Positions 44,262 to 57,280 of a DNA stretch of 62,736 bases are shown here, one piece after another; position 1 is the first letter of the stretch, and each line of letters begins with the position of its first letter. The position numbers and the translations under genes were made by a program. The notes below the pieces were generated by a model. The model was not told the origin of the DNA, did not search any database, and saw only the letters and a list, made by a program, of their open reading frames with translations. Source of the DNA: Vreelandella aquamarina (GTDB lineage Bacteria > Pseudomonadota > Gammaproteobacteria > Pseudomonadales > Halomonadaceae); assembly GCF_900110265.1 (NCBI RefSeq), contig NZ_FODB01000015.1, positions 1 to 62,736 of the forward strand, read 5' to 3'.

Positions 44262-44684
44262 ATGCAGCGGGTAACGGTAACGCTGGATGAGGAGCTGTTA
44301 AGCGAGGTCGATGCGCTGATGGCGCTGCGCGGCTATCAAAATCGCTCAGAGGCCATTCGTGACTTGACCCGCAACGGGTTAAAGCAGGTGAAAGAGGAGG
44401 TTGCGCCCAATGCGCCGTGTATGGGAGCGCTGGTGTATGTGTATGACCACGCGGCGCGAGATCTCTCTAAGCGCCTGACTCGTCACTCTCATGACCATCA
44501 CGATTTAACGCTCTCAACGCTGCATGTGCATATCAATCACGATAGCTGCTTGGAAGTCGCACTCTTAAAGGGGCAGGGGAGTGCACTGAAGCAGTTTGCC
44601 GATGAGGTAACATCATCGCGTAGCGTGCGTTATGGCCAACTTGTGTTGATTCCAGAAGAGTCAGCATCACATAGCGGCCATTAA
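44262..44684 (+). CDS. nikR: Nickel-responsive regulator NikR
   Basis: A 140-residue ribbon-helix-helix/ACT protein. Residues 1-48 form the DNA-binding domain (QRVTVTLDEELLSEVDALMALRGYQNRSEAIRDL). The C-terminal metal domain has all four high-affinity ligands: His77, His88, His90 and Cys96 (E. coli 76, 87, 89, 95). With Ni2+ the tetramer represses the nik operon. GGAGAGGG precedes the ATG. Divergent from nikA across the operator. The C-terminus ends SASHSGH, slightly longer than E. coli's. Confidence 0.97.
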   Translation: MQRVTVTLDEELLSEVDALMALRGYQNRSEAIRDLTRNGLKQVKEEVAPNAPCMGALVYVYDHAARDLSKRLTRHSHDHHDLTLSTLHVHINHDSCLEVALLKGQGSALKQFADEVTSSRSVRYGQLVLIPEESASHSGH

Positions 44685-44689
44685 AATAA

Positions 44690-44718
44690 AAAGGGCGGCC
44701 CATTGGCCGCCCTTTGTG
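44690..44718. terminator. Bidirectional terminator between nikR and slyD
   Basis: AAAGGGCGGCC (44690-44700), CATT, GGCCGCCCTTT (44705-44715), with A-rich and T-rich flanks: a perfect 11-base stem in the convergent gap. Confidence 0.9.
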
Positions 44719-44730
44719 GCATGCAAGAGC

Positions 44731-45213
44731 TTAGTGCTCTACGCCGCCTTCGCCGTGCACGTGGCCGTGCTCGGCTTCTTCCTGGCTTGCTTCGCGTACG
44801 GTCGCAATTTCAACGTCAAAGTTGAGGTGCTGACCCGCCAGCGGGTGGTTGCCATCAACCACAACGGTGTCGCCTTCAACTTTCTTGACGGTAACCATGA
44901 GCGGGCCGCCTTGGGTTTGCGCTTGGAACTGCATACCTGGCTCAATGCTTTCAACACCTTGGAAGGCATCACGCGGTACTTCTTGCAGCAGCTGCTCTTG
45001 AACTTCGCCGTAACCCTCTTCAGGGGAAACTTTAACGTTCAGTTTGTCCCCAGCAACACGACCTTCAAGCTCTTTTTCCAGGCCTGGGATGATGTTGCCA
45101 GCGCCGTGGAGATACGTCAGCGGCTCGCGGCCTTCAGAACTGTCTAGCACCTCACCTGCATCGTTGGTCAGGGTGTAGTGGAACGCGACAACCGAGTTTT
45201 GCGCAATTTGCAT
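44731..45213 (-). CDS. slyD: FKBP-type peptidyl-prolyl isomerase SlyD
   Basis: A 160-residue folding helper. The FKBP domain is split by the inserted 'flap' domain (about residues 70-125), as in SlyD: LTNDAGEVLDSSEGREPLTYLHGAGNIIPGLE and the flap FQAQTQGGPLMVTVKKVEG. The tail is short and His-containing (HGHVHGEGGVEH), not the long metal-binding tail of E. coli. AAAGG lies 7 bases before the ATG at 45213. In E. coli SlyD binds nickel and helps hydrogenase assembly; its position beside nikR is suggestive. Confidence 0.95.
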   Translation of the reverse strand: MQIAQNSVVAFHYTLTNDAGEVLDSSEGREPLTYLHGAGNIIPGLEKELEGRVAGDKLNVKVSPEEGYGEVQEQLLQEVPRDAFQGVESIEPGMQFQAQTQGGPLMVTVKKVEGDTVVVDGNHPLAGQHLNFDVEIATVREASQEEAEHGHVHGEGGVEH

Positions 45214-45390
45214 TGAATAACCTTTCGGTGAGTGCATGTCCCAACATGGTAACGCGTGTGGGCCAGCTTGTCAGGGGGTAAGCGGGCTTTTTCCACCTCC
45301 ACGCCTTTAGCGCTATTGCGCCGGGGGGTGTGCAGGGATACCCTACAGCAATTAATTTTTCTCTTGAAATAACACTCACCGGAGCCTGTT

Positions 45391-45669
45391 ATGACTATCT
45401 TCTTAATTTGGGTTATCGCCTTTGTACTGATTGCTTATTTTGCTAATAAGCGTTGGGAAAACGGCGTTAGCCAGGGGCTAGATAAAATGCTGCCAAGCGT
45501 GCTGAAAACCCATGGCGGCAACCGCTATTTGTGGGTGGTTGCGTTGGCCGTATTGGGTGCTACAACTTTGATTCGCCCTGTAGATGTGCTGCTGGTGGCG
45601 ATTTTGCTCGCGGTGATTGCATTGGTAGTGATGAAACTTGCCAACTGGGCAAGCAGAATAGCCCACTAA
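45391..45669 (+). CDS. Small integral membrane protein, unknown
   Basis: A 92-residue protein with an N-terminal transmembrane segment (residues 2-18) and two more (about 47-62 and 64-80). CGGAG precedes the ATG. No family recognised. A single gene with its own terminator at 45721-45757. Confidence 0.65.
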   Translation: MTIFLIWVIAFVLIAYFANKRWENGVSQGLDKMLPSVLKTHGGNRYLWVVALAVLGATTLIRPVDVLLVAILLAVIALVVMKLANWASRIAH

Positions 45670-45720
45670 GTCGCGCCATCGAGTCCACTCCTGGGTTCGA
45701 ATCGTCAAATAGCTGAATAA

Positions 45721-45757
45721 ACAACAGCCCGGCCAAATCGGCCGGGCTGTTGTTTTG
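45721..45757. terminator. Terminator between the small membrane protein and slyB
   Basis: ACAACAGCCCGGCC (45721-45734) pairs with GGCCGGGCTGTTGT (45740-45753), followed by TTTT. It serves both convergent genes. Confidence 0.9.
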
Positions 45758-45806
45758 ACGAGCCGCGACGCGTATAGCGTCGGGCGAATAGTGGGCACCT
45801 CTGGTG

Positions 45807-46274
45807 CTAGTAAGGCGCAACGCTCAGGTTGGCACCGCTGCCAATCAAACGAACCCGTTGGCCTGCTTGGTACTGACGATCGGCGCTTTGCACGACGACC
45901 ACATCCGTCCCATCATCACGACGAATTTCCATTTCCAGTGCGTTGATCCGGTTGGCGCGATCTTCTGCGGCCGTACCGGCAACGGCACCGCCCAAGGCAC
46001 CAGCAACGGTGGCAAGCTGACGGCCAGAACCGCCGCCAATTTGGCTACCCAGCAGGCCACCAATCACGGCGCCGCCGCCACCACCCAGCAAATTGCCGGT
46101 GCGGCTATCGGCCTGAATTTGCACGGGGCGAACGGCCACGATGGTGCCATAGCTGACGCTCTGCCCCGTTTGCGCTTGGTTACCACGGTAAACATCGCCG
46201 GAGTAGGGCGCGGTATTGGCGCAGCCAGCCAGTGTCAAAATGCTTAACGCGGCAACAGGTAGTAAACGTTTCAT
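45807..46274 (-). CDS. slyB: Glycine-zipper outer-membrane lipoprotein (SlyB/Pcp family)
   Basis: A 155-residue lipoprotein. Lipobox LTLAGC (Cys18), then a region with VVAVRPVQIQ, then a glycine zipper (NLLGGGGGAVIGGLLGSQIGGGSGRQLATVAGALGGAVAG) that is only named here in part, and a C-terminal domain with EMEIRRDDG. GGAGG precedes the ATG. SlyB proteins form ring-like assemblies in the outer membrane and are induced by envelope stress in enterobacteria. Confidence 0.92.
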   Translation of the reverse strand: MKRLLPVAALSILTLAGCANTAPYSGDVYRGNQAQTGQSVSYGTIVAVRPVQIQADSRTGNLLGGGGGAVIGGLLGSQIGGGSGRQLATVAGALGGAVAGTAAEDRANRINALEMEIRRDDGTDVVVVQSADRQYQAGQRVRLIGSGANLSVAPY

Positions 46275-46445
46275 TAAAACCTCCAGTGGGTATCAGCATC
46301 TATGGCCGTGAATCGGTCGCAAGGCGTTGCGTACAATTTATTTTAGAACAGCGTTCGTTAAAAGATAACGGAATCGTACAGCTTTGACCAGCCATCCAGA
46401 AAAAAGGTCATAAAGTAAAGTGTAGACAGGCATTAAGAAAGCAGT

Positions 46446-46462
46446 GTGCAAAAATTTTGCAC
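46446..46462. repeat. Perfect 17-base palindrome upstream of slyB
   Basis: GTGCAAAA-A-TTTTGCAC, two 8-base arms about a single central base, 172 bases upstream of slyB. This part of the 272-base slyB-aceA gap is otherwise AT-rich and featureless. Unassigned operator candidate. Confidence 0.5.
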
Positions 46463-46492
46463 GCGTTTGGGTTAATTGCAAAGTATTAAACG

Positions 46493-46524
46493 GAAGGCAA
46501 AAAACAGGAGGCCGAAGCCTCCTG
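46493..46524 (-). terminator. aceA terminator
   Basis: CAGGAGGC (46505-46512), CGAA, GCCTCCTG (46517-46524). On the minus strand the stem has a stable TTCG loop and is followed by TTTTTT, 22 bases after the aceA stop. Confidence 0.9.
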
Positions 46525-46546
46525 GAGGTATTGCGAGTAAGGTTGA

Positions 46547-48145
46547 TTAACCGAACTGATTCATGGTGTTGTCTTTGCCGCCCGCTTTCAGCGCTGCGTC
46601 GCCATGGAAGAACTCTTTATGATCGTCACCGATGTTAGAACCTGCCATGTCCTGGTGCTTAACAGTGGCGATACCTTGGCGGATCTCTTGACGCTGCACA
46701 CCTTCCACATAGGCCAGCATACCTTCGTCGCCAAAGTAGCCCTTAGCCAGGTTGTCGGTAGAGAGCGCTGCGGTGTGGTACGTGGGCAGTGTAATCAGGT
46801 GGTGGAAGATACCTGCTTCGCGAGAGCTATCGCGCTGGAAGTTACGCGTCCACTCGTCGGCCAATTGACCAAGTTCGGTGTTGTCATACTCCACGCTCAT
46901 CAGCTTGTCGCGCTGGTAAGCCGAGACATCCTTGCCCTCTTTCTCCCAGGCATCGAAGACCTGCTGACGGAAGTTGAGCGTCCAGTTGAAGGAGGGCGAG
47001 TTGTTGTAGACCAGCTTGGCATCCGGCACCACCTCGCGGATACGGTTCACCATGCTAGCAATTTGGCCAACGTGGGGCTTTTCGGTCTCGATCCACAGCA
47101 GGTCGGCACCGTTTTGCAGGCTGGTGATGCAGTCCAGCACCACGCGATCTTCCCCCGTGCCCGGCTTGAACTGGTAGAGACCCGAGGCTAAACGCTTGGG
47201 CTTGACCAGCTTGCCGTTTTGCTTGATGACGACGTCACCGTTGTTGATGTCTGCCGCGTTCTCGATGACGTCCCCATCCAAGAAGCTGTTGTACTGGTCG
47301 CCCAGGTCGCCCGGCTCGTTGGTGACGGCGATCTTCTGGGTCAGGCCAGCGCCCAGAGAGTCGGTGCGGGCTACAATCACGCCATCTTCTACGCCCAGCT
47401 CCAAGAAGGCATAGCGCACGGCGTTGATCTTCGCCAGGAAGTCTTCGTGGGGAACGGTGACCTTGCCATCCTGGTGGCCGCACTGCTTCTCGTCGGAGAC
47501 CTGGTTTTCGAGCTGGATACAGCAAGCGCCCGCTTGAATGAATTTTTTGGCCAGTAGGTAGGTGGCTTCGGCGTTACCGAAACCGGCGTCGATATCGGCA
47601 ATAATCGGCACGATATGCGTTTCGTAGTTGTCGATCTTGCTGATCAGCTCTTGCTCTTTAGCGCTATCGCCTGCCGCCTTGGCGTCGTCCAGGGCGCGGA
47701 ACAGGTGGTTGAGTTCCCAGGCATCCGCTTGCTTCAAGAAGGTATAGAGCTCTTCGATCAGGTGCGAGACCGAGGTTTTCTCGTGCATGGATTGGTCGGG
47801 AAGCGGGCCGAACTCGGAGCGCAGGGCTGCCACCATCCATCCAGAGAGGTAGAGGTAGCGGCGTTTGGTGGTGCCGAAGTGTTTCTTGATCGAGATGAGC
47901 TTTTGCTGACCGATGAAACCGTGCCAGCAGCCCAACGACTGAGTGTACTGGGAGGTGTCGGCATCGTAGGCGGCCATGTCGTCGCGCATGATCTTGGCCG
48001 TGTAGCGAGCGATGTCCAAACCGGTATGGAAACGGTTTTGAGCGCGCATACGGGCAGCATATTCAGGTTTGATGGCTGACCACTTGCCGCCTTGGGCTTC
48101 GCGAAGGTGGGCCATGGCTTTGATATCGTCGAGCAGTCCTGTCAT
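46547..48145 (-). CDS. aceA: Isocitrate lyase
   Basis: A 532-residue enzyme of the glyoxylate shunt that splits isocitrate into glyoxylate and succinate. Length matches the pseudomonad-type (subfamily 3) isocitrate lyases, longer than E. coli's 434. The active-site loop is KQCGHQDGKV; metal ligands are in DIDAGFGNAEA; VARTDSLGAGL and SPSFNWTLNF are further signatures. GGAGGAA precedes the ATG. It competes with isocitrate dehydrogenase (54975-57209) for isocitrate. Malate synthase is not in the window. Four GTAGTC/GACTAC half-sites lie upstream. Confidence 0.97.
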   Translation of the reverse strand: MTGLLDDIKAMAHLREAQGGKWSAIKPEYAARMRAQNRFHTGLDIARYTAKIMRDDMAAYDADTSQYTQSLGCWHGFIGQQKLISIKKHFGTTKRRYLYLSGWMVAALRSEFGPLPDQSMHEKTSVSHLIEELYTFLKQADAWELNHLFRALDDAKAAGDSAKEQELISKIDNYETHIVPIIADIDAGFGNAEATYLLAKKFIQAGACCIQLENQVSDEKQCGHQDGKVTVPHEDFLAKINAVRYAFLELGVEDGVIVARTDSLGAGLTQKIAVTNEPGDLGDQYNSFLDGDVIENAADINNGDVVIKQNGKLVKPKRLASGLYQFKPGTGEDRVVLDCITSLQNGADLLWIETEKPHVGQIASMVNRIREVVPDAKLVYNNSPSFNWTLNFRQQVFDAWEKEGKDVSAYQRDKLMSVEYDNTELGQLADEWTRNFQRDSSREAGIFHHLITLPTYHTAALSTDNLAKGYFGDEGMLAYVEGVQRQEIRQGIATVKHQDMAGSNIGDDHKEFFHGDAALKAGGKDNTMNQFG

Positions 48146-48343
48146 GAGCTGATTCCTCCAGAGTTATCGTCGTTCGCACGTTAGCTTGTTCTTATGCTGC
48201 ACCTGCGAGATAGATTCCAGCATTATTCAAATTCGCGACGCTGTCTCTACACCCATCGTCTCTTAATAAAACGTCGCGGTGTGGCGCTTTGCGTTTCACA
48301 GTGTCGGTGTCTCCAAAGAGGAGAGTCCTTAACGCTGCAGTGC
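48146..48343 (-). other. aceA leader
   Basis: Roughly 200 bases between the probable promoter and the aceA start, without a credible ORF. The short open frames at 48192-48445 have no ribosome-binding site and no protein-like composition. No riboswitch fold was recognised. Confidence 0.4.
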
Positions 48344-48376
48344 AATAACTATCGACTAGGCAAGGAGATCCAACAA
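48344..48376 (-). promoter_or_regulatory. Probable aceA promoter
   Basis: On the minus strand TTGTTG, a 17-base spacer and GATAGT form a moderate sigma70 promoter at about 48376-48348. The leader would be about 200 bases. The half-site cluster lies immediately upstream of its -35. Confidence 0.5.
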
Positions 48377-48401
48377 TTGTCACTTGGGGGCATGCGGCGT
48401 T

Positions 48402-48471
48402 GTAGTCCGACGACAGCGACTACGCCAAACGCCCTGTTTGTGTAGTCGTTTTTCGTCATGGCTTTGACTAC
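48402..48471. promoter_or_regulatory. Cluster of GTAGTC/GACTAC inverted half-sites upstream of aceA
   Basis: GTAGTC at 48402-48407 and 48442-48447, and GACTAC at 48418-48423 and 48466-48471, forming two inverted pairs with centres of 10 and 18 bases. The half-site (TGTAGTC) resembles that of RpiR-type regulators such as RccR, which controls aceA in Pseudomonas. The cluster sits just upstream of the probable promoter. Assignment to a regulator is inference. Confidence 0.5.
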
Positions 48472-48477
48472 GAACAC

Positions 48478-48505
48478 AAAAAAAGCGCCACACGGGGTGG
48501 CGCTT
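48478..48505 (-). terminator. Terminator of the roxA-GNAT operon
   Basis: AAGCGCCAC (48483-48491) pairs with GTGGCGCTT (48497-48505). On the minus strand it is followed by seven T, 21 bases after the GNAT stop. Confidence 0.9.
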
Positions 48506-48526
48506 GGCGACATTGGCACTGAATCA

Positions 48527-48949
48527 CTACAAAAACAGCGTCATCTCACGATGGGGAATGCCTGCATCCATAAACACGTCGCCGTGGGCAACAAACCCCA
48601 GGCGTTCATAGAAAGCGAGGGCATGTAACTGGGCGCTAAGCGCTGCATGAGGGTGGCCGGCCTCGCGGGCGGCTTTAATGGCCGCCTCCATTAGCTGGTA
48701 GCCAATGCCCGTGCCTCGGGCGCTGCTAAGTACCGCAACGCGGCCAATGTGGCCATCGGGCAGCAGTCGCGCGGTGCCTACCGGCTCGCCATTGAGAGTG
48801 GCTAAAAAGTGCAGGCACTCCGTATCGAGACCATCCCACTCCTCTTCTTGAGGAACTTGCTGCTCGTCGATAAAGACGATTCGGCGAATCAGCGAGGCTG
48901 GCTCACCCAGTAATGCCCAACTACCACTTTTTACCGTTACCGCTTCCAC
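48527..48949 (-). CDS. GNAT-family N-acetyltransferase
   Basis: A 140-residue acyl-CoA-dependent acetyltransferase. Motif A is GRVAVLSSARGTGIGYQLMEAA (acetyl-CoA pyrophosphate loop), preceded by IRRIVFIDEQQVPQEEEWDG, which resembles the YjcF/ElaA-type subgroup. HAFYERLGF-like HALAFYERLGFVAHGDVF follows. The substrate is unknown. The start is 3 bases after the roxA stop, so it is in the same operon. Confidence 0.92.
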   Translation of the reverse strand: MEAVTVKSGSWALLGEPASLIRRIVFIDEQQVPQEEEWDGLDTECLHFLATLNGEPVGTARLLPDGHIGRVAVLSSARGTGIGYQLMEAAIKAAREAGHPHAALSAQLHALAFYERLGFVAHGDVFMDAGIPHREMTLFL

Positions 48950-48952
48950 GTC

Positions 48953-50134
48953 TTACTCCTCGTCGTCTCCTTCGCCCATAAAACCAAGGCTGCCGCTGTT
49001 GATGAGCTGTGTAATCAGCGCTTTAGCGCCGTCAATTTCCAGCACCTCTTCGTACATCGGCGTTGGGTCAGCGAGGCGTTTTGCCAGAGTCTCTGAGCAG
49101 CTATGCCCGTCGCCATCGACAAATAGCGTGGTGCCTGACGCATCGCTACGCCATGCAAAGCGAGAACCCGGCATATGGAACAGTGGCTCACCGTCTTGTA
49201 GTTGAGCAACAAGGTCGGCTTCGCTCATCGGCTCTTCGAGGGGAACGACTTGATCGATATATTTGGGCTGGGTCATCACGCGGCCAAACCACTGAGCAAC
49301 CTGTTCAGGATTATCCAGGGTGGAGAGAATAAACTGGCGCATGCGTTCGACGGCGGCATCGTCGAGCTCGCCTACCTCCTCGGCAGGGGCCATGCCCGCA
49401 TCGCTATAACGCTGGGAGTCCGACATTTGTTCGCCGACATAATCGGCATACGAGGTGATGGCTTCGTCGGCCGAGGGCGCCCGGAAACCCACCGAAATCG
49501 TCATGCAGTCGTCGGTTTGGCTGACGCCGTGGTGTGCCCAGCCGGGGGGCAAATACAACATGTCGCCGGGTGCCAGGGTCCAGTCGGAATCTGCTTCAAT
49601 CTCGAAAGACTGCAGAATGCGCAAGTCAATGCCCTGAATGATGGGAGCATTACCTGGCTGCTTGCCGCCAAGCTGCCAACGACGGTGGCCGCTTGCCTGC
49701 AGTAAAAACACATCATACTGGTCGATATGCGGGCCAACACTGCCGCCGGGCGGTGCATAGCTCACCATGATGTCGTCCAGCCGCCAGCGGGGTAGGAAAT
49801 CAAACTCATCCATCAGCGCAGCGATAGAGGGCACATAGTGGTCGACCGCTTGTACTAGCAGGCTCCAGTGACCTTCCGACAGCCGCTCGAAAGTGGCGTC
49901 GTCGAACGGCCCGTGCGAGACCTGCCAGGGGCCGTCGGGGCCGTTCTCTTCGACCAGCCGCGCTTCGACGCCCGGTTCGCAGGCAAGACCTGCCAGCTCG
50001 TCGGGGTCGATGGGGCTGACGAAATCAGGGATAGCGCCACGAATCAGCAGTGGCTTCTGTTGCCAGTAGTTGGCCAAGAAGTCTGCGGGCGTTAAATCGC
50101 CCAGCAGGGTGAGTGGCTTATCGTGATGACTCAT
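48953..50134 (-). CDS. roxA: Ribosomal oxygenase RoxA (YcfD), L16 arginine hydroxylase
   Basis: A 393-residue Fe(II)/2-oxoglutarate oxygenase of the JmjC-type cupin class that hydroxylates an Arg of ribosomal protein L16. Iron ligands: His136 and Asp138 (GPHIDQYDVF), and probably His201 (PPGWAHHGVS). The N-terminal half is the cupin core; the C-terminal ~170 residues form the dimerisation and winged-helix part. The length is slightly above E. coli YcfD (373). GGATAA precedes the ATG. It lies 50 bases after purB on the same strand. Confidence 0.94.
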   Translation of the reverse strand: MSHHDKPLTLLGDLTPADFLANYWQQKPLLIRGAIPDFVSPIDPDELAGLACEPGVEARLVEENGPDGPWQVSHGPFDDATFERLSEGHWSLLVQAVDHYVPSIAALMDEFDFLPRWRLDDIMVSYAPPGGSVGPHIDQYDVFLLQASGHRRWQLGGKQPGNAPIIQGIDLRILQSFEIEADSDWTLAPGDMLYLPPGWAHHGVSQTDDCMTISVGFRAPSADEAITSYADYVGEQMSDSQRYSDAGMAPAEEVGELDDAAVERMRQFILSTLDNPEQVAQWFGRVMTQPKYIDQVVPLEEPMSEADLVAQLQDGEPLFHMPGSRFAWRSDASGTTLFVDGDGHSCSETLAKRLADPTPMYEEVLEIDGAKALITQLINSGSLGFMGEGDDEE

Positions 50135-50184
50135 GGCGTTATCCTAGTTCAAGTGAGCGCTACGTTAGTGTCGCAGGGCGTCGT

Positions 50185-52260
<2,076 letters not shown>

Positions 52261-52264
<4 letters not shown>

Positions 52265-53418
52265 GCAGCGGTCTCCGAGGCATTCCAGGTGGCGCGAATA
52301 ACGCCGCCGCCTAAGCAGATGTCGTTATCGTAAAGCACCAGCGACTGGCCGGGCGTGACCGCCCACTGCGGGTCGTTAAAAATTACTTCAACGCTGCCAT
52401 CAGCCTGGGCGACAATTTCGCAGGGGCAGTCGCTTTGGCGGTAGCGGGTTTTGGCGGTAAAGCGGCCTTGCTGAACCGGCGGCTTTCCGGCGACCCAGTC
52501 CATCGCCTCGGTGGCGAGTGCATTGGTGTAAAGCAGCGGATGATGCTTGCCTTGCACCACGATCAGCACGTTGCGCTCGAGATCTTTTGCCGCCACGTAC
52601 CAGGGGTCTTCGGAGTAGTTGGCCAAACCGCCAATACCTAACCCTTGACGCTGCCCCAGGGTGTAGTACATCAAGCCCATGTGCTGGCCAATTTCATCGC
52701 CTTCAGGGGTCTCGATGGTGCCCGGCTGGGCGGGCAGGTACTGCTGCAGGAAGTCGCGGAAACGACGCTCACCGATAAAGCAGATACCAGTGGAGTCCTT
52801 TTTCTTCGCGGTGACGAGGTCGTGCTGCTCCGCCAGCGCGCGCACTTCAGGTTTTTCAAGCTCACCGACCGGGAACAGCGTGCGGGCAATCGCCGCTTCT
52901 GGCACCGCGTGCAGGAAGTAGCTTTGGTCTTTATTGCCATCCAGGCCTTTCAGCAGGCGCGGGTGACCGTCGCGGATGCCTTGGCGCACGTAGTGACCGG
53001 TGGCGATTTTATCGGCACCCAGCATCTCGGCATACTCCAAGAAGACCTTGAACTTGATCTCCCGGTTACAAAGGATGTCAGGATTAGGCGTACGGCCTGC
53101 TTTGTACTCTGCCAAGAAGTGCTCGAATACGTTGTCCCAATACTCGGCAGCGAAGTTAGCCGTGTGCAGCTTGATGCCCAGTTTGGCGCACACGGCTTCC
53201 GCATCGGCCAGATCCTCCTTCGCCGTGCAGTATTCGGTGCCGTCGTCTTCATCCCAGTTTTTCATAAACAGGCCCTCGACCTCGTACCCCTGTTGGAGCA
53301 GAAGGAGAGCAGAAACGGAGGAGTCGACGCCGCCGGACATGCCGACAATCACTTTGCCGGTGGCAGCGGTGTGGGTGTCTGACGCGTCCTGGGTGGCTGT
53401 GCCATCGGTGGATGTCAT
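52261..53418 (-). CDS. mnmA: tRNA 2-thiouridylase MnmA
   Basis: A 385-residue enzyme that puts sulfur on U34 of tRNA-Lys, -Glu and -Gln with ATP and sulfur from the Tus relay. PP-loop motif GMSGGVDSS near residue 26; the two catalytic Cys lie in [12 protein letters not shown] and [11 protein letters not shown]. Start: the second ATG (53418) has GAGG 6 bases upstream, while the ATG at 53424 directly abuts it. The ~22 residues before the PP-loop are Thr/Asp/Ala-rich and longer than in E. coli. It modifies the tRNA-Glu(UUC) encoded at 10343. Confidence 0.96.
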
Positions 53419-53491
53419 TGGCATCCTCAGTTGAAGTGGTGTGCAATTGGGCGGCGATTATACACGATGGGGGCTCGATGCTTCGAGTGCT

Positions 53492-53956
53492 TCACTCTTG
53501 GATCACCGAAAGCGGGAAGTGACGGTGGTTCAGGGCATCGTCAATGCGTTTCAGCACCAGCGGGCTTCTTAACCGCTGCGCGGCCGCGAGTGCGACGATC
53601 TCATCGCGTGTTAACCAATGGGTAGCCACAATGGCTGGGTCAATCGCCGTGGTGAGCGGCTGTTCAGGGACGCCGGTAAATCCGTGGCTATGAAACGTTT
53701 CTCCCTCTGGGGTGTGAAAAACGTACAGCCCTAAATAGCCGGTGAGCGTTACCTGCCACGCCGTTTCCTCTTGCACCTCGCGCTGTATGGCGGCTACCGG
53801 CCCTTCACCAAGTTCCACATGCCCGGCTGGCTGATTAAAGAGCGTGTGGGCACCACCTTTATCTTCTTCCACCATTAAAAAATGCTCGCCCTGCTGAATC
53901 ACGCAGGCCACCGTGCTGCGAATGGTTGGCCGAACAGTAGGAGAAGGCGTATTCAT
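53492..53956 (-). CDS. nudJ: Nudix hydrolase NudJ
   Basis: A 154-residue phosphohydrolase. The Nudix box reads G-H-V-E-L-G-E-G, five residues, then REVQEETAW, with the metal-binding Glu residues. E. coli NudJ hydrolyses HMP-pyrophosphate and nucleoside tri- and diphosphates. The ATG overlaps the rluE stop by 4 bases, and a 73-base gap separates it from mnmA. Confidence 0.94.
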   Translation of the reverse strand: MNTPSPTVRPTIRSTVACVIQQGEHFLMVEEDKGGAHTLFNQPAGHVELGEGPVAAIQREVQEETAWQVTLTGYLGLYVFHTPEGETFHSHGFTGVPEQPLTTAIDPAIVATHWLTRDEIVALAAAQRLRSPLVLKRIDDALNHRHFPLSVIQE

Positions 53957-54660
53957 TTTTTAGGGCCTCTGGATTTGGCGCTTCGTTTGGGAGCTGCTTT
54001 TGCGGCACGCGCTTTATTGGTATCTGAGCCTTTTGGTAAGGCGCTTTTCGGCTTGGCGTTTTTTGGCTTAGCCTTTTTTGGCACAGCGCGAGGCTGCTTG
54101 GCATTGTCGGGGCGCGGTGCGTGCAGGGTTTCTTTACGCCATTCTCCAGGTGCCAGGTCGCCCAGTTGCCAGGGGCCAATGGCCGCACGAATCAGGCGCA
54201 ACGTGGGAAAACCCACGTGGGCAGTCATGCGGCGCACCTGGCGGTTGCGGCCTTCGCTAATAGTGAGTTCCAGCCAACTGGTAAGAGGGTGGCGCTTAGG
54301 GTCGATCGGCGGGTCACGTTCAGCAATAGCAGGCGGCGCTATACGGCGCGCTTTGGCGGGTAGGGTTGGGCCATCTTTTAACGTAATGCCTACTTTGAGC
54401 GCACGGATGGCCTCATCGGTGATGTGGCCTTCAAGCTGCACCCAATAGGTTTTTGGCTGCTTGTGTTTGGGGTGGGCAATGCGGTGAATAAGGCCCCCGT
54501 CATCACTCAGTAGCAGCAGGCCTTCAGAATCAAAATCAAGGCGGCCAGCGGCGTACACCCCTGGGGTGCGAATCACTTCTGCCAAGGTGGCTCTGCCCTG
54601 GCTATCGGTAAACTGGGAGAGCATACGGTAGGGTTTGTGCAGTAAATATAAGGTGCTCAT
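53953..54660 (-). CDS. rluE: 23S rRNA pseudouridine synthase RluE
   Basis: A 235-residue pseudouridine synthase (RsuA family) expected to modify U2457 of 23S rRNA. The catalytic Asp42 is in GRLDFDSEGLLLLS; the N-terminal S4-like domain of other RsuA members is absent, as in RluE. The start at 54660 gives the family N-terminus (TLYLLHKPYRMLSQF); the frame is open to 54708. The last ~50 residues form a Lys/Ala/Pro-rich basic tail absent from E. coli RluE (217). It opens the rluE-nudJ-mnmA-hflD-purB operon. Confidence 0.95.
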   Translation of the reverse strand: MSTLYLLHKPYRMLSQFTDSQGRATLAEVIRTPGVYAAGRLDFDSEGLLLLSDDGGLIHRIAHPKHKQPKTYWVQLEGHITDEAIRALKVGITLKDGPTLPAKARRIAPPAIAERDPPIDPKRHPLTSWLELTISEGRNRQVRRMTAHVGFPTLRLIRAAIGPWQLGDLAPGEWRKETLHAPRPDNAKQPRAVPKKAKPKNAKPKSALPKGSDTNKARAAKAAPKRSAKSRGPKK

Positions 54661-57209
<2,549 letters not shown>

Positions 57210-57245
57210 TCATCCGCTGAGCCGTCGCGCTTCAACGGCTGATCG

Positions 57246-57280
57246 ATCCCTCGCCCGCCTTGCGGGCGAGGGATTTTTAT
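57246..57280 (+). terminator. icd terminator
   Basis: ATCCCTCGCCCGC (57246-57258), CTT, GCGGGCGAGGGAT (57262-57274), followed by a T-run (57274-57278): a perfect 13-base stem 37 bases after the icd stop. Confidence 0.95.

Noticed and set aside
46444..46638. Plus-strand ORF between slyB and aceA
   Set aside because: It spans the aceA terminator and the end of aceA in antisense; no ribosome-binding site.
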